Shown piece by piece: positions 44,116 to 52,466 of a stretch of DNA of 64,000 nt (positions are counted from its first letter, which is position 1; each line of letters begins with the position of its first letter). The DNA lies in contig NZ_PYCN01000028.1 in the NCBI RefSeq assembly GCF_003062295.1, positions 23,757 to 87,756 on the forward strand. Direction: 5' to 3'. Source of the DNA: Bradyrhizobium algeriense. Lineage in GTDB: Bacteria; Pseudomonadota; Alphaproteobacteria; Rhizobiales; Xanthobacteraceae. The notes under the pieces are model-generated. The model was not told the origin of the DNA, did no database searches, and saw only the letters and a list, made by a program, of their open reading frames with translations. Position numbers and translations under genes: made by a program.

Positions 44116-45276
44116 TCAGGCGCGAATATCCACGCTGGTGTGATCGGCGAAGCTCAGTCGTGCCGATCCATTGAAAACAAGGGAATCGTCCGAGCCCTTG
44201 AAGTTTACGGTGGTCCTACCGAGCTGCTGGGTGACGATAACATCATCCAGCGAATAACCACTGATCGAGAGATCGACGCTGTCGCTGCCGTTGTCGATCC
44301 GAACGACATCGTTGCCGTCACCCTTGGCAAAATTGATCGTGGAATTATCACCCGTTACGCTGATGATGTCGTCACCGGTGCCGCCCGTCACCGTCGAAGA
44401 TCCGCCGGCCCAGATCATATCGTTGCCAGCGCCAGCGTCGACGACGGAATAATCATGGGTCCACACATGGTCATCGCCGTCTCCGGCCGACACAGTCGCA
44501 TGTGAGTAGGTGCGGACGGTGTCGTCACCGGTACCGGCATCGACAACCGCATTGTCGTAGGCGCCGATATAGTCATTGCCCGCGCCGCCGCTCAGGTTGG
44601 CGTGATCGTAGGCGCTGAGGCTGTCGTCGCCGGCACCGCCATCAAGGGTGGAATTGCCGTAGGTTCTGAGTATGTCGTTTCCGCTACCACCCGAAACGCT
44701 CGAATACGCATAGGTGCTGATAGAATCATCGCCGTCGCCGCCGGCGGCCGTTGAATGACCGTACGTGCTGATATGATCATTGCCGGCGCCGCCATCCACG
44801 GTCGAATGACCATAGGTGAAGACGACATCGTCACCCTCGCCGGCGACGACGCTGGCCTGGCCATCGACACCGATCACATCGTTGCCCGCGCCGGAATTGA
44901 TCGTGGCGTTACTGGCTTGAACGTGGATGCTGTCGTCACCAGCTCCGCTGATAATCTCGAACAGATCCATGCCGACCGACAACCCGTCGTTGGCATCGGC
45001 GCCGCGAAGCGCCGCTGCCGGCCCACCGGTGCGAAAGGCATCGAGCTGTGCCTGAAGCTGATCGACGGCGGATTGTTCTGCCGACGCCCGCGCCAGCAAC
45101 AGCTTTGCGCGGTACGAGATGCTGACCGTGGTGACCGGGGCATCGGGCGCCGATGACGATGCCCGGCTGAACACACTTGCCGTGCTGCTCTTGGTGCCTG
45201 CATCCGCTGCCGCGGTGCCGGCCTGCGAAATCGACAAAGTGGTGTACGATGAATAGGCAGCGGCAATCACACTCAT
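44116..45276 (-). CDS. RTX-like calcium-binding protein with eleven 17-residue repeats
   Basis: The N-terminal 110 residues are Ala/Ser-rich without a signal peptide. From residue 124 to 310 the protein is eleven perfect-length tandem repeats of 17 residues, each containing one nonapeptide-like GGAGNDHIS and an 8-residue TYGHSTVD-type linker. These are encoded at 44347-44907. A further GAGDDSIHV precedes them and NFAKGDGNDVVRIDNGSDSV ends the block, followed by a C-terminal 60-residue domain. Ca2+ binding by the G-x-G-(N/D)-D turns is expected. A standard RTX beta-roll needs 18-residue turns, so this one differs. GGAAGTG precedes the ATG at 45276. Type I secretion is plausible, but no transporter is adjacent. 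Confidence 0.85.
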   Translation of the reverse strand: MSVIAAAYSSYTTLSISQAGTAAADAGTKSSTASVFSRASSSAPDAPVTTVSISYRAKLLLARASAEQSAVDQLQAQLDAFRTGGPAAALRGADANDGLSVGMDLFEIISGAGDDSIHVQASNATINSGAGNDVIGVDGQASVVAGEGDDVVFTYGHSTVDGGAGNDHISTYGHSTAAGGDGDDSISTYAYSSVSGGSGNDILRTYGNSTLDGGAGDDSLSAYDHANLSGGAGNDYIGAYDNAVVDAGTGDDTVRTYSHATVSAGDGDDHVWTHDYSVVDAGAGNDMIWAGGSSTVTGGTGDDIISVTGDNSTINFAKGDGNDVVRIDNGSDSVDLSISGYSLDDVIVTQQLGRTTVNFKGSDDSLVFNGSARLSFADHTSVDIRA

Positions 45277-45514
45277 GAGGCACTTCCTTCTTTCCCAGGA
45301 GCACCAGAACACCATACACCCTTAAATAGAAAGTTAGCGGATGGGCTGCATTTGCAGCAATCTGCCATGCAATGGTTTTGGCCGGTTCTGTGGATGGCCG
45401 GTTAAATCATCGCGCGATGAGACGGACACCTCGGCAACGCCAGACGTCATCCGCCGCTCGCATCTTCGACGATATGGGTTACTTTCCGCGCCCCGATGTC
45501 GTAACCCCTCCCCT

Positions 45515-46375
45515 ATGAACTACCGACACGCCTTTCATGCCGGCGGCTTTGCCGATGTCATCAAGCACATCGTGCTGGTGCGCATGCTGGCCTATTTGCA
45601 GGAAAAGCAGGCCGCGTTTCGCGTCATCGACACCCATGCCGGCGCCGGGCGCTACGATCTCACAGGCGAGGAAGCGCGCCGCAGCGGCGAATGGCTGACC
45701 GGCATTGCGCGGGTGCTGCAGGCGCGGTTTTCGGACAACACGCTGCCGCTGGTGACCCCCTATCTCGATATCGTCAGGGCATTCAACGCGCCGGGCAAGC
45801 TTGAGGCCTATCCCGGATCGCCCCTGATCGCCCGCGCGCTGCTGCGGCCGCAGGACCGCCTTACGGCCTGCGAAATCGAGCCCGGCGCCCGCAGGCAACT
45901 GATCGATGCGCTGCGCCGCGACAGCCAGGCGCGGGTGGTCGACCTCGACGGCTGGACGGCGTTGCCGGCCTTCGTGCCGCCCAACGAGCGGCGCGGCCTG
46001 GTGCTGATCGACCCCTCTTTCGAGCAAAAGGACGAATTCGAGACGCTGGCCGACGGATTCGCCGAAGCCTACGCGAAGTGGCCCACCGGCAGCTATCTGA
46101 TCTGGTATCCGGTAAAGAGCCGGCGCGCCACCGACACCCTGGCGCGCCTTGTCGCGGGCGCAGCCGCCGCCAGCAAGCCGGCCGGGAAATGCCTGCGGCT
46201 CGAATTTTCCGTTGCGCCGCAGGCGGCGGGCGGCCCCCTCGCCTCCACCGGGCTCCTGATCGTCAATCCGCCGTGGACGCTGGCGGGTGAGTTGAAGACA
46301 ATTCTACCCGAACTCGAAAAACCGCTCGGCCAGGGCGGGGCCGGCCGTTTCAGGCTCGAGACACCCAAGCCCTGA
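45515..46375 (+). CDS. rlmJ: 23S rRNA (adenine(2030)-N6)-methyltransferase RlmJ
   Basis: RlmJ methylates A2030 of 23S rRNA. The family start MNYRHAFHAGGFADVIKHIV is exact in pattern, with the SAM-site motif VIDTHAGAGRYDL and the catalytic VLIDPSFE. KSRRATDTLAR and the C-terminal GLLIVNPPWTL complete the protein. The ATG at 45515 is chosen because the upstream frame has no conserved residues. Length 286 aa, monocistronic. Confidence 0.95.
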   Translation: MNYRHAFHAGGFADVIKHIVLVRMLAYLQEKQAAFRVIDTHAGAGRYDLTGEEARRSGEWLTGIARVLQARFSDNTLPLVTPYLDIVRAFNAPGKLEAYPGSPLIARALLRPQDRLTACEIEPGARRQLIDALRRDSQARVVDLDGWTALPAFVPPNERRGLVLIDPSFEQKDEFETLADGFAEAYAKWPTGSYLIWYPVKSRRATDTLARLVAGAAAASKPAGKCLRLEFSVAPQAAGGPLASTGLLIVNPPWTLAGELKTILPELEKPLGQGGAGRFRLETPKP

Positions 46376-46636
46376 AGAGGTACTCCCTCTGAAAAGTGTG
46401 ATTGGGCCGTAGGCAATTTACGCGAAACCGTATTATGCTCAGGCCATTGGGACTGGCTTTACGTTCCGCTTCCGCGAATGGTTGCGGCGGAGTGATCAAG
46501 GCCGAATAAAAATCCAGGTCGGTCGGCGCCGTGAACCCGATCGGCTCAGGTGGCCAGGCTTCCGGCAGCGAATGTCCGGTCGGCCGATACGCGAGATGCG
46601 CGTAGCGGCAGAGCAATACGGGGGAGGAGTTTCCCG

Positions 46637-46852
46637 ATGGCCATGACTGGAATAGTCAAGTTCTTCAATGGAGAACGCGGCTACGGCTTCATCAAGCCCG
46701 ATGATGGCGGCCGCGATGTGTTCGTGCACATCACGGCCGTCGAGCGGGCCGGATTGAAGGATCTGACAGAAGGACAGCGCATTACGTTCGAGGTCGAACC
46801 GGACAAGAAGGGCAAAGGCCCCAAGGCGGTCAACCTGGTGATTTCATCGTAA
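46637..46852 (+). CDS. cold-shock domain protein
   Basis: A CspA-type single-stranded nucleic acid-binding beta-barrel, MAMTGIVKFFNGERGYGFIK with RNP1 (GYGFIKP) and RNP2 (DVFVHI) in place. GGGGGAGGAG gives a strong ribosome binding site. A long non-coding leader (46376-46636) with several stems precedes it, as is usual for cold-shock mRNAs regulated by RNA structure. Length 71 aa. Confidence 0.93.
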   Translation: MAMTGIVKFFNGERGYGFIKPDDGGRDVFVHITAVERAGLKDLTEGQRITFEVEPDKKGKGPKAVNLVISS

Positions 46853-46973
46853 TCTGACGCTCACGTTGGACGCGGACTGAATTTTTGGCTGTGAAGATTT
46901 GCGCTGGGCGCGGCATCGCCGCCCAGAGCGTTGAGGCACGCGGCGCCCGCGCACGTAAACCCGGCCTGAAGGC

Positions 46974-47003
46974 AAAAAATCCCGGCGACTTACTGCCGCC
47001 GGG
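46974..47003 (-). terminator. Rho-independent terminator of the porin gene
   Basis: Read on the minus strand, CCCGGCG-GCAGTAAGT-CGCCGGG is a perfect 7-bp stem followed by ATTTTTTG, 28 bases after the stop codon of the outer-membrane protein. Confidence 0.88.
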
Positions 47004-47030
47004 AGATGGTAGTCGACAGTTTCTTTGTTC

Positions 47031-47651
47031 TCAGAAGCGATAGTTCACTCCGGCTCGGATCAAGCCGAACCGGTAACCATTCGACGCGCCTGTAATGACG
47101 AAGTTGCTGTTGGCCAGATCGACATAGAGGTATTCGATCTTGGCGCTCCAGTTCGGGGCGAAGCCCATCTCGGCGCCGGCGCCGAGCGTCCAGCCCGCAT
47201 TGGTATGGGATTCCGACACGCCAAAGGTGGTGGCGCGCAGCTCGCCAAAGGCGAGACCGCCGGTGCCGAAGAACAAGATGTTGTTGAACGCGTAACCGGC
47301 GCGGCCGCGAACCGTGCCGAACCAGGGGTTGGAGAACTTCCACGGCGCGAAGGTTTCTTCGGCGCCGGTCGCCTGGATGTCGCCTTCGAGACCGAACACC
47401 CACGCTCCGTTCTGCCAATTGTAGCCGGCCTGGACACCACCCACGAAACCGGACGGCTTGGTCGGATTGTTGGCGACCGAACCCCAGGCATAGCCGAGGT
47501 TGCCGCCGAGATAGGGACCGGCCCAGCTATAGGCGTTGAGCGGCTGGTTGACGGTATAGGGTGCGCGCGATCCGTAAAGGTCGGCTGCCCGTGCCGACAT
47601 GGTCCAGCCTGTAGCGACCAGCGCCAGCGCGCCCCACACAAACCTGCTCAT
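47031..47651 (-). CDS. outer-membrane beta-barrel protein, Omp25/31-like
   Basis: Signal peptide MSRFVWGALALVATGWTMSA ends at ARAAD, then an eight-stranded barrel typical of Omp25/Omp31 and lipid A-modifying barrel families: WAGPYLGGNLGYAWG, GGVQAGYNWQNGAWVFGLEG, GTVRGRAGYAFNNILFFGTG. It ends LIRAGVNYRF with the C-terminal Phe for BAM recognition. GGGG precedes the ATG at 47651. Length 206 aa. Outer membrane. A strong terminator follows. Confidence 0.92.
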   Translation of the reverse strand: MSRFVWGALALVATGWTMSARAADLYGSRAPYTVNQPLNAYSWAGPYLGGNLGYAWGSVANNPTKPSGFVGGVQAGYNWQNGAWVFGLEGDIQATGAEETFAPWKFSNPWFGTVRGRAGYAFNNILFFGTGGLAFGELRATTFGVSESHTNAGWTLGAGAEMGFAPNWSAKIEYLYVDLANSNFVITGASNGYRFGLIRAGVNYRF

Positions 47652-47873
47652 CACGCAACCCCACGCAACTGCCGCGACCAAGCCGGGCGAGACACCGGTT
47701 TGGTTACGGAACCCCACTTTATTCCGGTAAGATTTATCGAGAGTTTTAAGTTAAAGGGTTGTTAAGCCGGGTTACCGCCCACTCATCAGTCTTAAGAATG
47801 CGTTACCGGCGCCTTTCCCAAAGGAGCACCGCGAGCGCTGGCGATGCCGCCTTGCAGCGCTTAATTTAGGCCC

Positions 47874-49940
47874 ATGGATCACGATTCTACCGACCATCCG
47901 AAATCTCCGAGCAAGGCGCGGCGGGGTTCCCAATCGGATTTGCCGCCACAGGACCTGACTGCCGCCGACGTCGATCCCGCGACATCCGCCGCCGAGGAGG
48001 ACGACGAGGGGCGCCTGCCGGAAGCCCCCGAAGAGTCCGCCGAGGCGATTGCCGAAGGCCCGCTGGCGGTCGGCCACGCGGCCATCGAAAACGCGGTGCG
48101 GCTGGCGCCGACCTCACCTGGCGTCTACCGCATGCTTAATGCCGGAAGCGACGTGCTGTACGTCGGCAAGGCGAAAAACGTCCGCAAGCGGCTTGCTTCC
48201 TACGCCCGCGTCAACGCGCCGCTGCCGGCACGCATCCTGCGCATGATCGCGGCGACCGTGACGGTCGAGATCGTCTCCACCACGACCGAGACCGAAGCGT
48301 TGCTGCTGGAAGCCAATCTGATCAAGCAGCTGCGGCCGCGCTTCAACGTGCAACTGCGCGACGACAAGTCGTTTCCCTACATCCTGATATCAGGCGACCA
48401 TTGGGCGCCGCAGATCCTCAAGCATCGCGGCGCGCAAACCAGGCCCGGGCGATATTTCGGGCCGTTCGCATCCGCCGGCGCCGTCAACCGCACCATCACG
48501 GCGCTGCAGCGCGCCTTCCTGATCCGCTCCTGCACCGATGGTTTCTTCGAAAGCCGCACCCGGCCCTGCCTGCTCTATCAGATCCGCCGCTGCTCGGGCC
48601 CCTGCACGCGGGAGATCGACTTCCCCGGCTATAGCGAGCTGGTGCGCGAGGCGAACGATTTCCTGTCCGGCCGCAGCCACGCCGTAAAGAAGCTGCTCGC
48701 CAGCGAGATGGAGAAGGCATCCACCGAGCTCGAATTCGAGACCGCGGCGCTGTATCGTGATCGCCTTGCCGCGCTGTCGGCGATCCAGTCGCAGCAGGGC
48801 ATCAATCCGCGCACCTTGGAAGAAGCCGACGTATTCGCCATCCATCAGGAGGGCGGCTATTCCTGCGTGGAGGTGTTCTTCTTCCGCACCGGCCAGAACT
48901 GGGGCAACCGCGCCTATTTTCCGCGCGCGGAGAAGTCGTTCACGCCAGAGGAAGTGCTGGCCTCGTTCCTCGCGCAATTCTACGACGACAAGCCGCCGCC
49001 GAAACTCATCCTGCTGTCCCATGAGATCGAGGAATCATCACTGCTTGCCGACGCGCTTTGCGTGAAGGCCGGCTACAAGGTCGAAGTCTCGGTGCCGAAG
49101 CGCGGTGAGAAAAAGGAATTGGTCGCGCATGCGCTGACCAACGCGCGCGAGGCACTGGGCCGCAAGCTCGCCGATACGGCGACGCAGAGCAGGTTGCTGG
49201 AAGGGATGGCGACCACGCTCGCACTGCCGCAGGTGCCGAAGCGCATCGAGGTCTACGACAACAGCCACATCCAGGGCACCAACGCGGTCGGCGCGATGAT
49301 CGTGGCCGGGCCGGATGGGTTCATCAAGAACCAGTACCGCAAGTTCAACATCAAGTCCGAGGGACTGACGCCCGGCGACGACTACGCGATGATGCGCGAG
49401 GTGCTCGAACGGCGCTTCAAGCGGCTGTTGAAGCCGCCGGAGGGCGACGCCGCAAAGGCGAAGGCCGACGATGATTCGTTTCCGCAATGGCCCGACCTCG
49501 TCATCATCGACGGCGGCCGCGGCCAGCTCAACGCCGTCCGGGAGATTTTCGAGGGTCTGGGACTTACCCAGGTCTCCCTCATGGCCGTGGCCAAAGGCCC
49601 GGACCGCGACGCCGGGCGCGAAACCCTGTTCATGCCGGACCGTGAAGCCATCAAGCTCGAGCCGCGCGATCCCGTGCTGTATTTCATCCAGCGGCTGCGC
49701 GACGAGGCGCATCGCTTCGTGATCGGCTCGCACCGCAAACTGCGAAAAAAAGACATCCGGGAAGCCGGCCTGCAGGAAATCCCGGGCATCGGCCCGTCAC
49801 GCAAACGTGCCTTGCTGCATCACTTCGGAACGCTGAAGGAGATCGAGCGGGCTTCGATCGCGGACCTCGGCAAGGTTCCAGGCGTTAGCGCCGAAAGCGC
49901 CCGCAAGATTTTCGAGTTTTTCCATGCGCAGCCGGGTTGA
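47874..49940 (+). CDS. uvrC: UvrABC excinuclease subunit C
   Basis: UvrC makes both incisions in nucleotide excision repair. An acidic N-terminal extension (1-70) is followed by the GIY-YIG 3'-nuclease domain (SPGVYRMLNAGSDVLYVGKA, about 80-158) and the Cys-rich TRPCLLYQIRRCSGPC. A UVR motif (EKASTELEFETAALYRDRLA, about 280-310) binds UvrB. The RNase H-like 5' nuclease domain has EVYDNSHIQG and VIIDGGRGQL. Two helix-hairpin-helix motifs (LQEIPGIGPSRKRALLHHFG) end the protein. Length 688 aa. Confidence 0.97.
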   Translation: MDHDSTDHPKSPSKARRGSQSDLPPQDLTAADVDPATSAAEEDDEGRLPEAPEESAEAIAEGPLAVGHAAIENAVRLAPTSPGVYRMLNAGSDVLYVGKAKNVRKRLASYARVNAPLPARILRMIAATVTVEIVSTTTETEALLLEANLIKQLRPRFNVQLRDDKSFPYILISGDHWAPQILKHRGAQTRPGRYFGPFASAGAVNRTITALQRAFLIRSCTDGFFESRTRPCLLYQIRRCSGPCTREIDFPGYSELVREANDFLSGRSHAVKKLLASEMEKASTELEFETAALYRDRLAALSAIQSQQGINPRTLEEADVFAIHQEGGYSCVEVFFFRTGQNWGNRAYFPRAEKSFTPEEVLASFLAQFYDDKPPPKLILLSHEIEESSLLADALCVKAGYKVEVSVPKRGEKKELVAHALTNAREALGRKLADTATQSRLLEGMATTLALPQVPKRIEVYDNSHIQGTNAVGAMIVAGPDGFIKNQYRKFNIKSEGLTPGDDYAMMREVLERRFKRLLKPPEGDAAKAKADDDSFPQWPDLVIIDGGRGQLNAVREIFEGLGLTQVSLMAVAKGPDRDAGRETLFMPDREAIKLEPRDPVLYFIQRLRDEAHRFVIGSHRKLRKKDIREAGLQEIPGIGPSRKRALLHHFGTLKEIERASIADLGKVPGVSAESARKIFEFFHAQPG

Positions 49941-50041
49941 GAGACCTCGAATCGAGAGGCATGTCATTTGGGCGTCGCCTGCGACAGATGATCTAGGTTC
50001 GCACGGTTGACCTTCACGCTCCAGCGGTATTGGTAAGACGG

Positions 50042-50656
50042 ATGAACATCGCAACAACCAGGGGACAGGGCAAAACCCTGTCCGTGCCGAATATCCTGAC
50101 CTACGCCCGCATTGCCGCTATTCCGGTGGTGGTCGGCTGCGTTTTCGCCCAGTCCATCCTGGACGGCCCGCTGTGGCTGCGCTGGGTGGCCCTGGCCGTC
50201 TTTATCGCCGCCGCGGTGACAGACTACCTCGATGGCTACTATGCGCGAATGTGGGATCAGCAGTCCGCTTTTGGCCGGATGCTCGACCCGATCGCCGACA
50301 AGCTCTTGGTGGCGTCCTGCCTCCTGATGCTGGCAGCCGATAGCAGTATCCATGGCTGGACACTGTGGGCCGCCATCGTGATCCTGTGCCGCGAAATCCT
50401 GGTCTCCGGCTTGAGGGAATATCTGGCGGCGCTGCGGGTCAGCGTGCCCGTGACCAAGCTCGCAAAATGGAAGACCACGGTCCAGCTGGTCGCGATCGGC
50501 TTCCTGATCGCAGGCGAGGCCGGCGAGCAGATTCTGCCCCAGACCACCCTGATCGGCATCGCCCTGCTGTGGGTGTCGGCGATCTTCACCATCTACACCG
50601 GCTGGGACTATTTCCGCGCCGGCATCCATCACCTCATCAAGGAGGATGAAGGATGA
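50042..50656 (+). CDS. pgsA: CDP-diacylglycerol-glycerol-3-phosphate 3-phosphatidyltransferase
   Basis: PgsA makes phosphatidylglycerophosphate, committed step to phosphatidylglycerol (the lipid donor used by Lgt). The CDP-alcohol phosphotransferase signature D-G-x2-A-R-x8-G-x3-D-x3-D is seen in LDGYYARMWDQQSAFGRMLD and PIADK. Five to six membrane helices are visible. ATG 50042 is chosen over a GTG 12 bases upstream. It overlaps moaD by four bases (ATGA). Length 204 aa. Confidence 0.95.
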   Translation: MNIATTRGQGKTLSVPNILTYARIAAIPVVVGCVFAQSILDGPLWLRWVALAVFIAAAVTDYLDGYYARMWDQQSAFGRMLDPIADKLLVASCLLMLAADSSIHGWTLWAAIVILCREILVSGLREYLAALRVSVPVTKLAKWKTTVQLVAIGFLIAGEAGEQILPQTTLIGIALLWVSAIFTIYTGWDYFRAGIHHLIKEDEG

Positions 50657-50904
50657 GGGTGAAATATTTCGCCTGGGTACGCGAGCGGATCGGCGTGGCA
50701 GAGGAAACCGTCGAGCCGCCCGCCGACGTGCGCACGGTGAACGATTTGATCGGCTGGCTGTCCAGCCGCGGCGAGGCTTATGCCTACGCCTTCGAAAAGC
50801 CGAAGGTGATCCGCGCCGCGATCGACCATACCCATGTCAAGCAGGACGCCGTGATATCAGGCGCGCGCGAGATTGCATTTTTCCCGCCGATGACCGGCGG
50901 CTAA
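50653..50904 (+). CDS. moaD: molybdopterin synthase small subunit
   Basis: MoaD is a ubiquitin-like sulfur carrier; its C-terminal glycine becomes a thiocarboxylate for molybdopterin synthesis. The protein is 83 aa, starts MRVKYFAWVRERIGVAEETV and ends FFPPMTGG with the obligatory Gly-Gly. Its start overlaps the pgsA stop (ATGA), and moaE follows eight bases later. Confidence 0.96.
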   Translation: MRVKYFAWVRERIGVAEETVEPPADVRTVNDLIGWLSSRGEAYAYAFEKPKVIRAAIDHTHVKQDAVISGAREIAFFPPMTGG

Positions 50905-50912
50905 CCCTGTCC

Positions 50913-51389
50913 ATGTCCGTCACCGCGACCATCCGTATCCAGGAAGCCGACTTCGACGTCGCGCAGGAAATCGCGGCGCTGACCAAGGGCCGCACCGATG
51001 TGGGCGCCGTCGTCTCGTTCAGCGGCATCTGCCGCGGCAGCGAGGACGGCGAACCGATCGCTGCTTTGACGCTCGAGCATTATCCCGGCATGGCGGAGGC
51101 CGAGATCGCCCGCCACGCCGACGAGGCGCTGACGCGATGGCCGTTGCAGGGCCTTACCGTCATTCACCGGTTCGGCCGCATCGCGCCGGGCGAGAACATC
51201 GTGCTTGTCGTGACGGCATCGCCGCATCGGCAGGCAGCCTTCGAAGCGGCGGAATTCCTGATGGACTATCTGAAGACCAACGCGCCGTTCTGGAAGCGCG
51301 AGGAAAGCGAAAAAGGCACGAGCTGGATCGAGGCGCGCGATCACGACGACGCCGCAGCCGCGCGCTGGACCAAACCCTGTGATGGCTAA
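50913..51389 (+). CDS. moaE: molybdopterin synthase catalytic subunit
   Basis: MoaE converts precursor Z to molybdopterin with sulfur from MoaD. Typical features: VGAVVSFSGICRGSEDGEPI, then LTLEHYPGMAEAEI, IHRFGRIAPGENIVLVVTAS, HRQAAFEAAEFLMDYLKTNA and FWKREES with the catalytic Lys. Length 158 aa. It forms the active heterotetramer with MoaD, encoded eight bases upstream, and overlaps prmB by eight bases. Confidence 0.96.
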   Translation: MSVTATIRIQEADFDVAQEIAALTKGRTDVGAVVSFSGICRGSEDGEPIAALTLEHYPGMAEAEIARHADEALTRWPLQGLTVIHRFGRIAPGENIVLVVTASPHRQAAFEAAEFLMDYLKTNAPFWKREESEKGTSWIEARDHDDAAAARWTKPCDG

Positions 51390-52359
51390 ACGCGCAAAAC
51401 CGGCGGCGAAGCGCAGCGCTGGCTCATCGAAATTTCCCAAGGTCGGCGCGGGCGAATTGCTGACGCTGCTCGATTTCGTCCGCTACGCCGTCAGCCGCTT
51501 CGTCGAAGCCGAGCTGGTATTCGCGCACGGCACCACCGATCCGGTTGCCGACGCCGCCTTCCTGGTCTGCGAGGCGCTGCATCTGCATCCTGACCAGTTC
51601 GAGGCGTTCGCCACCGCGCGCGTCACATCAGCCGAACGCAAGAATATCCTCGATCTGATCGCACGACGCGTCACGACGCGAAAACCCACAGCCTATCTCG
51701 TCAACAAGATCTACATGCGCGGGCTGCCGTTCTATGTCGACGAGCGCACCATCGTGCCGCGCTCGTTCATCGGCGAATTGCTGGACACGCATTTCGGTCG
51801 CCAGGAAAACGAAGAATATGACGAGGAAGACGGTTCGCTAATCGGCGACCCGGCGTCGATACATAGCGTGCTCGACCTCTGCACCGGCTCGGGCTGTCTT
51901 GCCATTCTGGCGAGCAGAAATTTTCCGAATGCCGCGATCGACGCGGTGGATATTTCAAAAGACGCGATCGATGTCGCCACGCGCAATGTCGGAGACTACG
52001 GGCTACAGGATCGCTTGAAGCTGTACCGCGGCGATCTGTTCAAGCCGCTGGGCGGCAAGCGCTACGACCTGATCATTTCCAATCCGCCCTATGTGGACGC
52101 GCAGGGCATGGCCGATCTGCCGCGCGAATGCCGCGCCGAGCCGAAGCTTGCCTTCGACGGCGGCGCGGATGGGATCGACATCGTCCGCCGCATCCTCGAC
52201 GAGGCCGAAGCGCACCTGACGCCGCAGGGCGGGCTGTTATGCGAGATCGGCCGCTGCCGCCCGCAACTCGAAGCCGCCTATCCACAACTGCCGCTGCTCT
52301 GGCTCGATACCGCGGATTCCGAGGGCGAAGTGTTCTGGATCGCCGCCGCCGACCTCTGA
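51382..52359 (+). CDS. prmB: 50S ribosomal protein L3 N5-glutamine methyltransferase
   Basis: PrmB methylates a glutamine of ribosomal protein L3. The SAM loop VLDLCTGSGCLAILAS and the glutamine-binding NPPY (LIISNPPYVDAQGM) identify the HemK/PrmB family. The N-terminal helical domain and RGLPFYVDERTIVPRSFIGE are of the PrmB type rather than PrmC. The ATG 51382 is inside the end of moaE; a GTG three bases upstream is also possible. Length 325 aa. Confidence 0.92.
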   Translation: MAKRAKPAAKRSAGSSKFPKVGAGELLTLLDFVRYAVSRFVEAELVFAHGTTDPVADAAFLVCEALHLHPDQFEAFATARVTSAERKNILDLIARRVTTRKPTAYLVNKIYMRGLPFYVDERTIVPRSFIGELLDTHFGRQENEEYDEEDGSLIGDPASIHSVLDLCTGSGCLAILASRNFPNAAIDAVDISKDAIDVATRNVGDYGLQDRLKLYRGDLFKPLGGKRYDLIISNPPYVDAQGMADLPRECRAEPKLAFDGGADGIDIVRRILDEAEAHLTPQGGLLCEIGRCRPQLEAAYPQLPLLWLDTADSEGEVFWIAAADL

Positions 52360-52466
52360 ATTTACGGAATTGCGCGGAAATATCACGGCGTGCTGGCGTT
52401 CCCGTTCAGGGACGAAACTGATAGTTTGGCATTAGCCCATCGCCCCAAACAGAAGAGAGGCCGCCC

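Noticed and set aside
44347..44907. 51-bp tandem DNA repeats considered as a CRISPR-like or minisatellite array
   Set aside because: The units code in frame for the 17-residue RTX-like repeats and there are no spacers of unique sequence.
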